From: Verrucomicrobiota bacterium
Lineage (GTDB): Bacteria > Verrucomicrobiota > Verrucomicrobiia > Chthoniobacterales > JAFAMB01
Length of the DNA: 52,027 bases
Assembly (NCBI GenBank): GCA_019247695.1
Contig: JAFBAP010000088.1
Coordinates: 1-52,027 of the forward strand
Direction: 5' to 3'
Shown: positions 34,197 to 43,080 of the stretch, piece by piece
Layout: every line of letters begins with the position of its first letter
How positions within the stretch are numbered: position 1 is the first letter of the stretch
Notes under the pieces: generated by a model
Databases searched by the model: none
Told to the model about the DNA's origin: nothing
The model's input: the letters and a program-made list of their open reading frames with translations, nothing else
Made by a program: the position numbers and the translations under genes

Positions 34197-34667
34197 ATGG
34201 CAGAATACCAGCACACGGTCACGTCCGCAGGCGAGATGACCCAGCGATTCATCGAATTTGTTCTGATGCACGCTCAGAACGCCGCATTTATGCTCGGCCA
34301 GATCCCGCATCCGCAAACGGGTAAGCCCGAGGTCAACCTGGATATGGCGCAGTTATTGATCGACCAGCTCGTCATGCTCCAGGATAAGACGAGCGGAAAC
34401 CTGAATTCAGACGAAGCCCGCATCCTTAACGGCACGATCGCCAACCTGCAGATCGCCTTTGTGGAGGCTGTGCGGAAACGGGAAGGGCGTGGTGAACCGC
34501 CGGCCGCGACGTCGTCCGCCCCCGAGGCGGCGGCCGGACCGGGCCAGGTCTCGCGTCCGGAGGCCATCGCCGAGCAGCAGCCGCCGCCGGATGCGGATCC
34601 TGGCAAGGTGGAGCCGGCGCCGGCGACGGAGTCACGCAAGAAGTTCGTCAAGAGCTATGGCTCATGA
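34197..34667 (+). CDS. DUF1844 domain protein
   Basis: 156 residues. The N-terminal 90 residues match DUF1844: FIEFVLMHAQNAAFMLGQIPHPQTGKP and LLIDQLVMLQDKTSGNL. DUF1844 is a small helical domain common in delta-proteobacteria, Planctomycetes and Verrucomicrobia, with no known function. The remainder is a Pro/Ala/Glu-rich linker ending in a basic KKFVKSYGS. It lies between the M16 peptidase and kdsA genes. Confidence 0.85.
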   Translation: MAEYQHTVTSAGEMTQRFIEFVLMHAQNAAFMLGQIPHPQTGKPEVNLDMAQLLIDQLVMLQDKTSGNLNSDEARILNGTIANLQIAFVEAVRKREGRGEPPAATSSAPEAAAGPGQVSRPEAIAEQQPPPDADPGKVEPAPATESRKKFVKSYGS

Positions 34668-34789
34668 CGGCGGCCGTGGTGTAATCACTTCGCGGCGAAG
34701 GTCTTCGGGAGGTCTCGACGCCGGTGTAAGACAGGTTGCCGCGGCCGGGCCTTCCGCTCAACCGGGGCGCATCCCAGCGAGTTTGCCGC

Positions 34790-35605
34790 ATGTCGAGAAC
34801 CTGCGTTGTAGGTGACGTCGAGTTTGGGGGCAGCGCGCTCGCTTTTGTGCTCGGGCCTTGCGTCATGGAGTCGGAGGGGTTTGTCCGCAACCTTGCCGGT
34901 GACCTTGATAAGGCATGCCGGAAGCTCAGGGTGCCCTTCATCTTCAAAGCTTCCTACGACAAGGCAAACCGCAGCTCCGTCCGGTCTTTTCGCGGTCTCG
35001 GGCTGGAAGCCGGCTGCGAGCTGCTCGCTGAGGTGAGGGAAACTACGGGCCGGCCGGTAACGACGGACGTACACTCGGCGGAAGAAGCAAAGGTGGCCGG
35101 CCGCTACGTTGACCTGCTGCAGATCCCCGCTTTTCTGTGCCGCCAGACGGATCTCTTGCAAGCGGCCGCCGAAACGGGGCGCCCGGTTAACGTGAAGAAG
35201 GGGCAGTTTCTGGCGCCCTGGGACGTGAAAAACATCGCCGAGAAACTCGAAACGTTCGGCTGCCGGCAGTACGTCTTCACGGAACGCGGGGCCAGTTTTG
35301 GTTATCAGAATCTCGTGGCGGACATGCGTTCGCTTTACTGGATACGCGAGCAGGGTTACCCGGTAATCTTCGACGCCACCCATTCCGTTCAGCGTCCCGG
35401 CGCCGGTGGCGATCGGAGCGGAGGCGACGGCGTGCTCGCCCCGGTCCTCGCACGGGCAGCCGTTGCAGCCGGGTGCGACGGGGTGTTTATTGAGACGCAC
35501 TACGATCCGGGTGCCGCGCTCTCGGACGGACCTAACCAGATCCGCTTCCAGGAGTTGCCGCACCTCCTTCGCAGGCTCACCGAAATTCATGAAATCGTAC
35601 GTTAG
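34790..35605 (+). CDS. kdsA: 2-dehydro-3-deoxyphosphooctonate aldolase (KDO-8-phosphate synthase)
   Basis: 271 residues from the ATG at 34790. It condenses PEP with arabinose 5-phosphate to KDO 8-phosphate, the first dedicated step of the LPS core sugar. Motifs: VLGPCVMES, FKASYDKANRSS, NVKKGQFLAPWD, FTERGASFGYQNLV, DATHSVQRPG and the C-terminal GVFIETHYDP. The start of lptC lies inside its last codons, so synthesis of KDO is tied to LPS export genes. Confidence 0.95.
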   Translation: MSRTCVVGDVEFGGSALAFVLGPCVMESEGFVRNLAGDLDKACRKLRVPFIFKASYDKANRSSVRSFRGLGLEAGCELLAEVRETTGRPVTTDVHSAEEAKVAGRYVDLLQIPAFLCRQTDLLQAAAETGRPVNVKKGQFLAPWDVKNIAEKLETFGCRQYVFTERGASFGYQNLVADMRSLYWIREQGYPVIFDATHSVQRPGAGGDRSGGDGVLAPVLARAAVAAGCDGVFIETHYDPGAALSDGPNQIRFQELPHLLRRLTEIHEIVR

Positions 35606-36092
35606 GACGTGCGCGACATTGGGCGTAACCGGGACGCTGGTCGCTGCGTCGTTCGCTCAGGACGCAGCGTCGGGGCGCAGGTTGGATATCCCCGTACCGG
35701 TGGGACACGAGGTTAAGGGGTTGCACCTGCCTGTACGGAACAACGAAGGTAAAATGGACATTCTGTTCGACATTGAAACCGCAACGCGGCTTGACGTCCA
35801 GAATGTGCAGATGCAGACCGCGTCGATCCAAACCTACAACCAGCAAACTTCGCTACCGGAGGTGAAGATTGACCTCAGGAATTCGACCATGAATCTGCAG
35901 AACAACGTGATCCGGAGTAACGAGCCGGTCGTGATCACGAGGAGCGATTTCAAGCTCACCGGGAATGGCCTGGAGTTCAATTCCAAGACGCGCCAGGGTC
36001 GCGTCACCGGCAACATCCATATGCTCATCTACAACCGGAATGAGCTCGACCAGAAACAGGAGAAACGCGATCCGGCGGCTCAGGCACCCTGA
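35589..36092 (+). CDS. lptC: LptC-like LPS-export periplasmic protein
   Basis: 167 residues; the ATG overlaps the kdsA end by 17 bases. It begins with a signal-like segment (MKSYVRTCATLGVTGTLVAASFAQ) and continues with repeated beta-strand units such as LDVQNVQMQTASIQTY and GNGLEFNSKTRQGRVTGN, the OstA/LptC jelly-roll pattern. LptC passes LPS from the LptBFG transporter to LptA. Position between kdsA and lptA-lptB supports this over an OstA paralogue. LptF and LptG are not in the window. Confidence 0.75.
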   Translation: MKSYVRTCATLGVTGTLVAASFAQDAASGRRLDIPVPVGHEVKGLHLPVRNNEGKMDILFDIETATRLDVQNVQMQTASIQTYNQQTSLPEVKIDLRNSTMNLQNNVIRSNEPVVITRSDFKLTGNGLEFNSKTRQGRVTGNIHMLIYNRNELDQKQEKRDPAAQAP

Positions 36093-36814
36093 TGAAGTAC
36101 TGGTTTTGCATTTTGACGGTGGGTTGTTGGGTAATGGCTGTAACGGGTCGCGCGCAGGACCGGCGCCCCGCAAAGGCGGCGCCCAAGGCGGCCGCGGTGG
36201 CCGCCGCCAGCCCGAAAAAGAACGACCGGAACGGCAACGACCTGTTCGGCGACAGCCAGCAGGAGGCGAAGGGACCGACCGAGATCACGGCGAAAGAGGA
36301 GGCGCAATTCGACTCGCAATCACGGAGCGCGGTTTTCGTCGGCAACGTCAAGGTGATCGATCCGTCCTTCACGATGACCTCCGACAAGCTCACGGTGCAT
36401 TTGAATCGTGAACAGGACGGTGGCGGGTTGCAAAGTGCGGAAGCCGAGGGTCACGTGATGATCGTTCATATGAACCAGCCCAAGCCACCGCCTGCGGGTG
36501 CGCCGGCCGGGCAGACTCCGGCCGCCGCGGCCGCCGCGGCCGGGGCCCAGCCGGGGGCGCCGCCGGGACAACCGGCGCAGCCGGTGCGTTCCACCGGCCA
36601 GTCTGAACGCGCGATTTACGAGCCCAAGGACGGTTCGGTCACCCTGCTCGGATGGCCGCAGGTAACCCAGGGGCTTAATACCCACATTGCGATCGAGCCG
36701 AACGTAAAAATGGTGCTGTACCGCGACGGCCGGATGAAAACGTACGGAAGCACCCGAACCCTCATTCAAGAGAAAACGGAGCCGAACAAGTCCCAGACGA
36801 ATGCCGCCCAGTAA
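36092..36814 (+). CDS. lptA: LptA/OstA-like periplasmic LPS-transport protein with Pro/Ala insertion
   Basis: 240 residues; the ATG shares its A with the lptC stop (TGATG). A signal peptide (cleavage after TGRAQ) and Lys/Ala-rich spacer precede an OstA-like jelly roll: FVGNVKVIDPSFTMTSDKLTVHL, then SAEAEGHVMI. Residues about 130-168 are a Pro/Ala/Gly-rich insertion that splits the fold before RAIYEPKDGSVTLLGWPQV. LptA normally bridges the periplasm as a filament of such folds. The final 14 bases overlap the lptB start. Confidence 0.8.
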   Translation: MKYWFCILTVGCWVMAVTGRAQDRRPAKAAPKAAAVAAASPKKNDRNGNDLFGDSQQEAKGPTEITAKEEAQFDSQSRSAVFVGNVKVIDPSFTMTSDKLTVHLNREQDGGGLQSAEAEGHVMIVHMNQPKPPPAGAPAGQTPAAAAAAAGAQPGAPPGQPAQPVRSTGQSERAIYEPKDGSVTLLGWPQVTQGLNTHIAIEPNVKMVLYRDGRMKTYGSTRTLIQEKTEPNKSQTNAAQ

Positions 36815-37583
36815 CTTAACCGCACCTTTTCCTGACGTGGAAACCGTTCAGGAGACCGGTAACCGAGTCCTGCAGACCGAGAAACTGGTAAAAATCTACG
36901 GGGGCCGTGCCGTCGTCAACGGCATCGACATCCACGTAAACGAGGGGGAGGTGGTCGGGTTGCTCGGCCCGAACGGGGCCGGTAAAACGACCACGTTTTA
37001 CCTTATCGTCGGGTTGGTACGGCCCAACGGGGGCAGGGTGCTCTTTCGGGAGCGTGACGTAACCAAGCTCCCCATGCATCGCCGGGCCAAGCTGGGCATG
37101 GGCTACCTGCCCCAGGAAGAATCGATCTTTCGGAAACTGACGGTCGAGGAGAATATCCTCGCCATCCTCGAAACGCTGCCCATCTCCCGCAAAGCGCGGC
37201 GGCTGAGGTGCGAGGAATTGCTGCGGCAGTTCGGCATCGAAAATCTGGCCCGAAATCAGGCCCTTACCCTGAGCGGCGGTGAAAAGCGCAGGCTGACGAT
37301 CGCCCGCTCGCTGGTGACCAATCCGCGGTTGATGATGCTGGACGAACCCTTCAGCGGCGTCGATCCCATCGCCGTGGCGGAAATTCAGCAGCACATTTCC
37401 AATCTGAAGAAGTCCGGCCTGGCCATCCTGATCACTGATCACAACGTCCGGGAGACTTTAGAGATTGTCGACCGGGCATATTTGATCTATGACGGAAGAG
37501 TAGAGAGCCACGGCACGCGGGAGTTCCTGATTAACGACCCCGTAAGCCGCCACCTCTACCTGGGAGAACGTTTCAGAATGTGA
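36801..37583 (+). CDS. lptB: LPS export ABC transporter ATP-binding protein LptB
   Basis: 260 residues with a 20-residue N-terminal extension. It powers LPS extraction with LptF and LptG at the inner membrane. All ABC motifs are intact, unlike the homologue at 2389: Walker A GPNGAGKTTT, Q-loop YLPQEESIF, signature LSGGEKRR, Walker B LMMLDEPFSGVDP and H-loop ITDHNVRETL. It is translationally coupled to lptA by a 14-base overlap. Confidence 0.96.
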   Translation: MPPSNLTAPFPDVETVQETGNRVLQTEKLVKIYGGRAVVNGIDIHVNEGEVVGLLGPNGAGKTTTFYLIVGLVRPNGGRVLFRERDVTKLPMHRRAKLGMGYLPQEESIFRKLTVEENILAILETLPISRKARRLRCEELLRQFGIENLARNQALTLSGGEKRRLTIARSLVTNPRLMMLDEPFSGVDPIAVAEIQQHISNLKKSGLAILITDHNVRETLEIVDRAYLIYDGRVESHGTREFLINDPVSRHLYLGERFRM

Positions 37584-37742
37584 GGGGTCACCTGACCAGA
37601 ATCATGACCTCAGTTGAGCCGATCGGTTCTCATGCTGTCGGGCTCAGCGGCCCCCTTCACCTCCCAGCCATCGCAAACGCCACTCCCGTGACCTCTTGTG
37701 CACCGGGAGCTGGTCCTCTTAATCATCACATGGAGACCTCGT

Positions 37743-38381
37743 ATGCAGATTAGAAATGCGAATCCACCTATCCAGGTAACTGGCCGGCATGTCAGCGTCA
37801 CCGAGGCAATGAAAGAGTATTGCCGTCGGAAAGTGGCCACATTGCACCTCGATTATCCGAAAATCATCGAAGTGCAGGTGATCCTAGACGTCCAGAAGTA
37901 TCGACACTTGGCGGAGGTGATTCTGCATTGCAGCAACCATATTACCATCGAGGCAAGTGCGGTTAGTTCCGACATGTATGCGTCAATCGATCAGGTGGTT
38001 GATCGGATCGGGCGGCAGATGCGCAAGTACAAAACGCGTCTGATGCAAAATCACCGGCCGCGCAAGCAGGCGGTCAGGCATTTGGAGGAACAAATTTTGC
38101 GCTGGCAATGGACGGAGCCGAAAGCAACGGTCGAAGCGGTCCTGGCGGATGAACCGGCGCCCCTGCCTGCGGCCGGGCAGGACGGTGCTGGCGGGCCGGA
38201 GGTGATCCATACGGAGAAGTACCCGGTGAAGCCGATGTTCGTCGACGAAGCCGTCCTCCAGATGGAAATGTCGACCAAGCAGTTTTTGGTGTTCCTGAAC
38301 GCGAAATCCGATAAGGTCAATGTCCTCTACCGACGAAAGAGCGGCGATTTTGGCCTAATCGAGCCGACTTTCGACCGGTGA
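37743..38381 (+). CDS. hpf: Ribosome hibernation promoting factor, long form
   Basis: 212 residues from the ATG at 37743, preceded by GGAG. The N-terminal S30AE domain (about 1-105) begins IQVTGRHVSVTEAMKEYCRRK. The C-terminal dimerisation domain (about 155-212) reads KPMFVDEAVLQMEMSTKQFLV and ends YRRKSGDFGLIEP. Long HPF joins 70S ribosomes into inactive 100S dimers. Placement after lptB and before hprK matches the conserved lpt-(rpoN)-hpf-PTS gene order known from proteobacteria, here without rpoN. The 159-base upstream gap suggests its own promoter. Confidence 0.92.
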   Translation: MQIRNANPPIQVTGRHVSVTEAMKEYCRRKVATLHLDYPKIIEVQVILDVQKYRHLAEVILHCSNHITIEASAVSSDMYASIDQVVDRIGRQMRKYKTRLMQNHRPRKQAVRHLEEQILRWQWTEPKATVEAVLADEPAPLPAAGQDGAGGPEVIHTEKYPVKPMFVDEAVLQMEMSTKQFLVFLNAKSDKVNVLYRRKSGDFGLIEPTFDR

Positions 38382-38426
38382 TTTCTCCGCTGACCGGCTG
38401 GCTACCGTCGTTCCAGCGATTCATCC

Positions 38427-38456
38427 GCGGCGCCCGGTTCACGTGCCGGGCGCCGC
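38427..38456 (+). terminator. Perfect 11-base-pair hairpin between hpf and hprK
   Basis: GCGGCGCCCGG pairs exactly with CCGGGCGCCGC around an 8-base loop, 45 bases after the hpf stop. There is no T-run. It could terminate or stabilise the hpf message; the hprK start is 147 bases downstream. Nothing else is visible in this 221-base gap. Confidence 0.55.
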
Positions 38457-38602
38457 AGACATTCCGGCCATTCGGTCCGGACGGCGGAATCCGCCCATCA
38501 TGCCCCGCCGGGAGACGGGTAAGGCAATGATCGGTCGTTGGGCCGGCCCGGAACCGGGTCATCGCTTGGTGATGTCCCCATGCCGGGGCGGGGGGAAAGG
38601 TC

Positions 38603-39559
38603 ATGCGGCGGGTTAAAGTGCCGGTAGTTGAGGTCGGCGAGTTTTACGCCCGGCACGCCGAAGCGCTGCACCTGAAACTGGTGGGCCCGGCGCTGGGGTT
38701 TGACCGAAAAATCCGCGAGCCCACCATCAACCGGCCGGGGTTGGCGCTTTCCGGATTTTTCATCTACTTTGCAGGAAAGCGGATCCAGGTTCTTGGCAAT
38801 GCCGAGGTAAGTTACTTGAAAAGCCTTGATGTGGACGAACAGGCGAACCGTTGCGTGCAGCTCTGCAACCAGCACATTCCCTGCATGGTGGTTTCACGGA
38901 GCCTGCCGGTCCCCAAGGCCCTGAGCGATGCGGCCGGCCAGTCCGAGGTCTCCATCTTCCGCACGCCCATGGTGACCATGCGATTCATCAACGCCGCCAC
39001 GATCGCTCTGGAAATGGAGTTTGCGCCGACCGTGACCGAGCACGGCAGCATGGTCGACATCATGGGGGTGGGCACCCTGGTCCGCGGATCGAGCGGCATC
39101 GGCAAGAGCGAATGCGTCCTCGGCCTGATCGAACGGGGCTACAGCCTCGTAAGCGACGACGTCACCCGGTTCCGGGGTTTCGAAGGACGCGAATTGGTCG
39201 GCACAGCCCCTGACCTGACGCGGTATCACATGGAGGTACGCGGGCTGGGAATCATCAACGTGGCGTCGATCTTTGGCGTCGGGAGCATCCGCCTGGAGAA
39301 ACGCCTTGACCTGATCGTAACACTTCGTGACTGGCAAGAGCTTGAGGAGGTGGATAGAATTGGACTCGAGCAGGAGCACTATGAAATCCTGGGGATAAAA
39401 ATACCCCACATCACCATCCCGGTCCGTACCGGGCGCGATATGGCGCGCTTGGTGGAAGTGGCCGCTCTGGATCAAAAGTTGAAGAGTTTAGGACAAAATA
39501 GTGCGATAGAATTCAACCAGCGGCTTTTAAGCTTTATGCAAAAAAACAAGGAGACGTAA
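38603..39559 (+). CDS. hprK: HPr kinase/phosphorylase
   Basis: 318 residues. It phosphorylates and dephosphorylates a serine of HPr to control sugar use. N-terminal domain (1-130), then HGSMVDIMGVGTLVRGSSGIGKSE with His148 and Walker A GSSGIGKS (162-169). SLVSDDVTRF and the HPrK signature MEVRGLGIINV (210-220) follow. The capped C-terminal helix with IPVRTGRDMARLVEVAA completes the family pattern. Its stop overlaps the start of ptsH by one base. Confidence 0.96.
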   Translation: MRRVKVPVVEVGEFYARHAEALHLKLVGPALGFDRKIREPTINRPGLALSGFFIYFAGKRIQVLGNAEVSYLKSLDVDEQANRCVQLCNQHIPCMVVSRSLPVPKALSDAAGQSEVSIFRTPMVTMRFINAATIALEMEFAPTVTEHGSMVDIMGVGTLVRGSSGIGKSECVLGLIERGYSLVSDDVTRFRGFEGRELVGTAPDLTRYHMEVRGLGIINVASIFGVGSIRLEKRLDLIVTLRDWQELEEVDRIGLEQEHYEILGIKIPHITIPVRTGRDMARLVEVAALDQKLKSLGQNSAIEFNQRLLSFMQKNKET

Positions 39560-39858
39560 TGGGGCTACTGAGTCGTCGACCTGCTTCCGGAAAGATCCAA
39601 AAAGAAGTGACTATCTTGAACAAGCTTGGTTTGCACGCGCGCCCGGCCGCCATGTTTGTGCGTGTGGCAAACAAGCACCGCGCCGAGATCTGGGTCGAAA
39701 AGGATGGCGAGCAGGTAAACGGCAAGAGCATCATGGGTCTGATGATGCTCGCCGCTGGTCAGGGAAGCCGTCTCCTCATTACCGCCGAAGGTGCGGATGC
39801 CCAAGGCGCCCTTCAGGAGTTACAGGATCTGGTTGAACGCCGCTTTGACGAGGAATAA
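39559..39858 (+). CDS. ptsH: Phosphocarrier protein HPr
   Basis: 99 residues, with about ten extra at the N-terminus compared with E. coli HPr. The phosphoacceptor His26 lies in GLHARPA and the regulatory Ser57 in GKSIMGLMMLA, so both enzyme I and HprK sites are present. It sits directly after hprK (TAATG overlap) and 209 bases before ptsI. The intervening gap has no convincing gene. Confidence 0.96.
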   Translation: MGLLSRRPASGKIQKEVTILNKLGLHARPAAMFVRVANKHRAEIWVEKDGEQVNGKSIMGLMMLAAGQGSRLLITAEGADAQGALQELQDLVERRFDEE

Positions 39859-40067
39859 CGCAAATAACGCAGCCCCCGAACCAAGCCGGCGCTGCAGCCT
39901 GGAGCCGCTTCCGTGAACTGATCGGCTTCATGCGGGACAGGGCGCGGCAGCCGGCCATCCACGAAAATCCGCTCTCCCGGAGAATTTTGGGCAATGACGG
40001 CCCGGCGGCTCGAGTTTAAATCTTTTTTATCGAAACTTAACCGGATTACATTAGCCTGCCATCCGCA

Positions 40068-41822
40068 ATGAGCGGCCAGGAAATCAGACTTGAGGGAATA
40101 GGGGTCGCCCCAGGCATCGCCCGCGGGATCGTTTTCATTCATCACCCGGACGATGAAGAGCCGCCAAAGCGCCGCATCGACGATTCTGAAATCCCGGGCG
40201 AGATCAGCCGGTTTGAAACGGCCCTGATCGCCACACGGGCCCAGATTCTCGAGATGCAACAGCGGATCGCTGAGGCGATCGGCGCCAAGGACGCCAGCAT
40301 TTTCGACGCCCATCTGCTGGTCGTCGAAGACCGGACCCTGATCGATGAAGTGCTGCGCACGCTCGAGCGCGACCGGTTCAACATCGAATTCATTTTCGCG
40401 CAGGTGGCCAACCGCTACGCGCATACCTTGAGCCAGATCGATGACCCGTACCTGCGCGAACGGGCCTTTGACATCCACGACGTCACCCGCCGCGTAATTC
40501 GCAACCTTCTCGGACAGACCGGGCAGTCGCTTACTCACCTCGATTCGCCTCAGATCGTCGTCACGCACAACCTCACGCCGTCGGATACGGCCATGCTGAA
40601 CCGCCAGATGGTGCTCGGGTTCGCCACGGACATCGGCAGCCGGACGTCCCACACCGCCATCATGGCGCGTTCCTTGAATATCCCTGCGGTGGTGGGCCTC
40701 AAGGACGCTTCGACGCGCCTGAATCCGGGCGACCACGTGCTCCTCGACGGCACGAACGGTTACCTGTTCGTGAACCCGACCGATCAAACCTTGTGGGAGT
40801 ACGGCGAGGTGGAGGTGCGGCTGGAGCAGGTCGAAGAAGTCCTGACCGGGCTGCGGGACACCGAGAGCACCACGGCCGACGGCCGTCACGTCATCCTTTC
40901 AGCCAATATCGAGTTGCCTGAAGATGTGGAACTGGTAAAGAGCGCGGGTGCCGAAGGGATCGGGTTGTACCGCACCGAATTCTTTTTCCTCAACAAGAAC
41001 GATTTGCCGGACGAGGAGGAACAGTACCGCGTCTACCGGCAGGTTGCGGAAGCCATTTATCCCCAAAGCGTCATCATCCGTACCCTGGACCTGGGCGGAG
41101 ACAAGTTCCTGAGCCATGCGCACCTGCCGGCCGAGATCAATCCGTTTCTAGGCTGCCGGGCCATCAGGTTCTGTCTTGACCGCCCTGATGTTTTCAAGGC
41201 CCAACTTCGGGCGCTTCTCCGCGCGAGCGCGGTGGGCAACGTGCGGATGATGTACCCGATGATTTCAGGCCTGCCGGAGCTTCGCCAGGCAAACGAGGTT
41301 CTCGACGTCTGCCGCCAGGAACTCCGCGCCGAAGGGACGCCGTTCGATGAAAACCTTGAGGTCGGCATCATGATCGAGGTGCCCAGCGCCGCCCTGGCAG
41401 CCGACGCCCTCGCCAAAGAGGTCGACTTTTTCAGCATCGGCACCAACGACCTCATCCAGTACACCATCGCCGTCGACCGGGTCAACGAACGAATCGCCCA
41501 CCTTTATGAACCGACGCACCCGGCCATCATCCGTTTGATCGAGCTCACGGTGCAGGCAGCCCACAACGGCGGGATCTGGGTCGGTGTCTGCGGCGAGATG
41601 GCGGGTGAAATCTCGCTGACCCCGCTTCTCCTCGGGCTCGGTGTCGACGAGTTGAGTGCCAGTCCCGGCTTGGTGCCCCGGGTGAAAAAAGCGGTCCAGA
41701 CGCTCAGCACCAAGGAGTGCCTGCGCCTGGTTGAGGACATCCGGTCGCTGAACTCAGCTTCGGAAATCCTTAAATGCTGTGAGGATGTCGCCCGCCGCCA
41801 TTACGCCGAACTCCTGAGCTAG
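40068..41822 (+). CDS. ptsI: PTS enzyme I (phosphoenolpyruvate-protein phosphotransferase)
   Basis: 584 residues, full length. It transfers phosphate from PEP to HPr. The phosphohistidine motif GSRTSHTAIMARSL has His195. The C-terminal TIM barrel has EGIGLYRTEFFFL, FFSIGTNDLIQYTIAVDR and Cys508 in CGEMAGE. No sugar-specific EII is nearby except DhaM, which carries its own enzyme I, so this one probably serves the HprK-regulated HPr. The upstream gap has an AT-rich stretch (40018-40055) that may hold the promoter. Confidence 0.95.
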   Translation: MSGQEIRLEGIGVAPGIARGIVFIHHPDDEEPPKRRIDDSEIPGEISRFETALIATRAQILEMQQRIAEAIGAKDASIFDAHLLVVEDRTLIDEVLRTLERDRFNIEFIFAQVANRYAHTLSQIDDPYLRERAFDIHDVTRRVIRNLLGQTGQSLTHLDSPQIVVTHNLTPSDTAMLNRQMVLGFATDIGSRTSHTAIMARSLNIPAVVGLKDASTRLNPGDHVLLDGTNGYLFVNPTDQTLWEYGEVEVRLEQVEEVLTGLRDTESTTADGRHVILSANIELPEDVELVKSAGAEGIGLYRTEFFFLNKNDLPDEEEQYRVYRQVAEAIYPQSVIIRTLDLGGDKFLSHAHLPAEINPFLGCRAIRFCLDRPDVFKAQLRALLRASAVGNVRMMYPMISGLPELRQANEVLDVCRQELRAEGTPFDENLEVGIMIEVPSAALAADALAKEVDFFSIGTNDLIQYTIAVDRVNERIAHLYEPTHPAIIRLIELTVQAAHNGGIWVGVCGEMAGEISLTPLLLGLGVDELSASPGLVPRVKKAVQTLSTKECLRLVEDIRSLNSASEILKCCEDVARRHYAELLS

Positions 41823-41839
41823 GGGATTTGTGAGGGCCG

Positions 41840-41867
41840 GGGCGATGGGCGATGGGCGACGAGCGAT
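41840..41867. repeat. Second heptamer tandem array, four units of GRGCGAY
   Basis: GGGCGAT, GGGCGAT, GGGCGAC, GAGCGAT in a row, 17 bases after the ptsI stop. The period and G-R-G start match the GRGTAAC arrays but the last four bases differ. Confidence 0.75.
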
Positions 41868-41907
41868 GAATTGGCTTAGCTTGCGCGTCTGATCCATCCT
41901 GTCGTTT

Positions 41908-43014
41908 ATGCGCATTTCTACCCCTGCTCGAGTCGGCCTGATCGGTTGCGGCAACATTTCACCTGCTTATTTGCAGGCGAGCAGCCGCTTCCCGCAGCTC
42001 GAGGTCGTGCTTTGTGCCGACGCCGTCTTCGAAGCCGCCAAAAAACGTGAAAACGAATACGGCGTCCGGGCGGTTTCCGTTGACGAGGTGTTTTCCGATC
42101 CTTCCGTGGAGATCGTCCTCAGCCTGACGCCGCCGCAGAATCATGCCCCGATCATTCGCCGTGCGCTGGAAGCGGGGAAGCACGCGTACACTGAAAAGCC
42201 GCTGGCGCTGTCGACCGAGGAAGCGAAGCCCTTGCTCGCTTTGGCCCGGGAGCGTTCGCTTCGAATCGGTTGCGCTCCCGACACGGTTCTCGGCGGTGGA
42301 ATTCAGAGCGCACGCAAGGCGGTCGATGACGGGTTGATCGGACGCCAGATCGGCGGCACCGCCTTCATGTTTTATGGGGGGCCCGAAAGCTGGCATCCGA
42401 ATCCGGCCTTCTTTTATCAGCAGGGCGCAGGTCCGCTCTTCGACATGGGTCCGTATTATCTGACCGCGCTCGTGACCTTGCTGGGACCCATCAGGCGCAT
42501 CTTTGCTTCCGGCCAGATCACGCACCAGGAGAGAATCTTCGGGGCCGGCCCTCGCAAAGGTGAAACCTTCCCGGTCGAAGTGCCGACTTACATCGCGGCG
42601 CTGCTGCTCTTCGAATCCGGTTGCACCGTTCACCTTGGAATCAGTTTTGACGTGCCGCTCCATACCCATTCGCACATCGAACTGTATGGCACCGAAGGCA
42701 CGCTGGTCGTCCCGGATCCGAACCGGTTTTCAGGAAATGTCCGGCTGGCGCGAACCGGCGCTTCCTGGAGCGACGTAGCGCACTCGCACGGCTTTGGAGA
42801 TCGCGACTGGCGTGGTCTGGGCCTTGCCGAAATGGTTGAGGCGCTCCGCGCGGGTGTGCCGCACCGTGCATCGGCCGACATGGCTTACCATGTGCTTGAG
42901 GTCATGGAAGCCATCGCCGCCGTGGCGATCGGCGGCGGTGAAAAGGTCATTCACTCCCGTTGCGAGCGGCCGCGGGCGGTGAAGCCGCTGGAGCCGACTT
43001 ACGACCTTAGTTAG
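41908..43014 (+). CDS. Gfo/Idh/MocA family oxidoreductase
   Basis: 368 residues. N-terminal Rossmann domain with VGLIGCGNISPAYLQASSRF and the family signature EKPLALSTEEAKPLL (Lys in EKP). The C-terminal alpha/beta domain starts near residue 130 with RKAVDDGLIG and contains the FFYQQGAGPLFDMGPYYLTAL segment with catalytic Asp and Tyr candidates. Such enzymes oxidise or epimerise sugars and inositols with NAD(P). The substrate is not inferable here. ATG at 41908, 85 bases after ptsI; it may be a separate unit. Confidence 0.88.
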   Translation: MRISTPARVGLIGCGNISPAYLQASSRFPQLEVVLCADAVFEAAKKRENEYGVRAVSVDEVFSDPSVEIVLSLTPPQNHAPIIRRALEAGKHAYTEKPLALSTEEAKPLLALARERSLRIGCAPDTVLGGGIQSARKAVDDGLIGRQIGGTAFMFYGGPESWHPNPAFFYQQGAGPLFDMGPYYLTALVTLLGPIRRIFASGQITHQERIFGAGPRKGETFPVEVPTYIAALLLFESGCTVHLGISFDVPLHTHSHIELYGTEGTLVVPDPNRFSGNVRLARTGASWSDVAHSHGFGDRDWRGLGLAEMVEALRAGVPHRASADMAYHVLEVMEAIAAVAIGGGEKVIHSRCERPRAVKPLEPTYDLS

Positions 43015-43056
43015 GGCACGAACCTGCTTTTGGGGGGCGTTACGCCGGCGGCATAT

Positions 43057-43080
43057 TTAGTTTAGAAAAGCAAACTTAGT
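43057..43080. promoter_or_regulatory. AT-rich inverted repeat upstream of mntH
   Basis: TAGTTT and AAACTTA flank AGAAAAGC in an otherwise GC-rich gap, about 120 bases before mntH. Size and composition would suit a MntR/DtxR-type metal regulator site, but I cannot confirm a consensus. Confidence 0.35.

Noticed and set aside
39859-40067. Possible small protein between ptsH and ptsI (stretch reading AWSRFRELIGFMRDRARQ)
   Set aside because: The amino-acid pattern looks protein-like and ends at a TAA near 40021. No ATG, GTG or TTG start with a ribosome site is found in frame, and the piece is short. It could be a decayed gene end.
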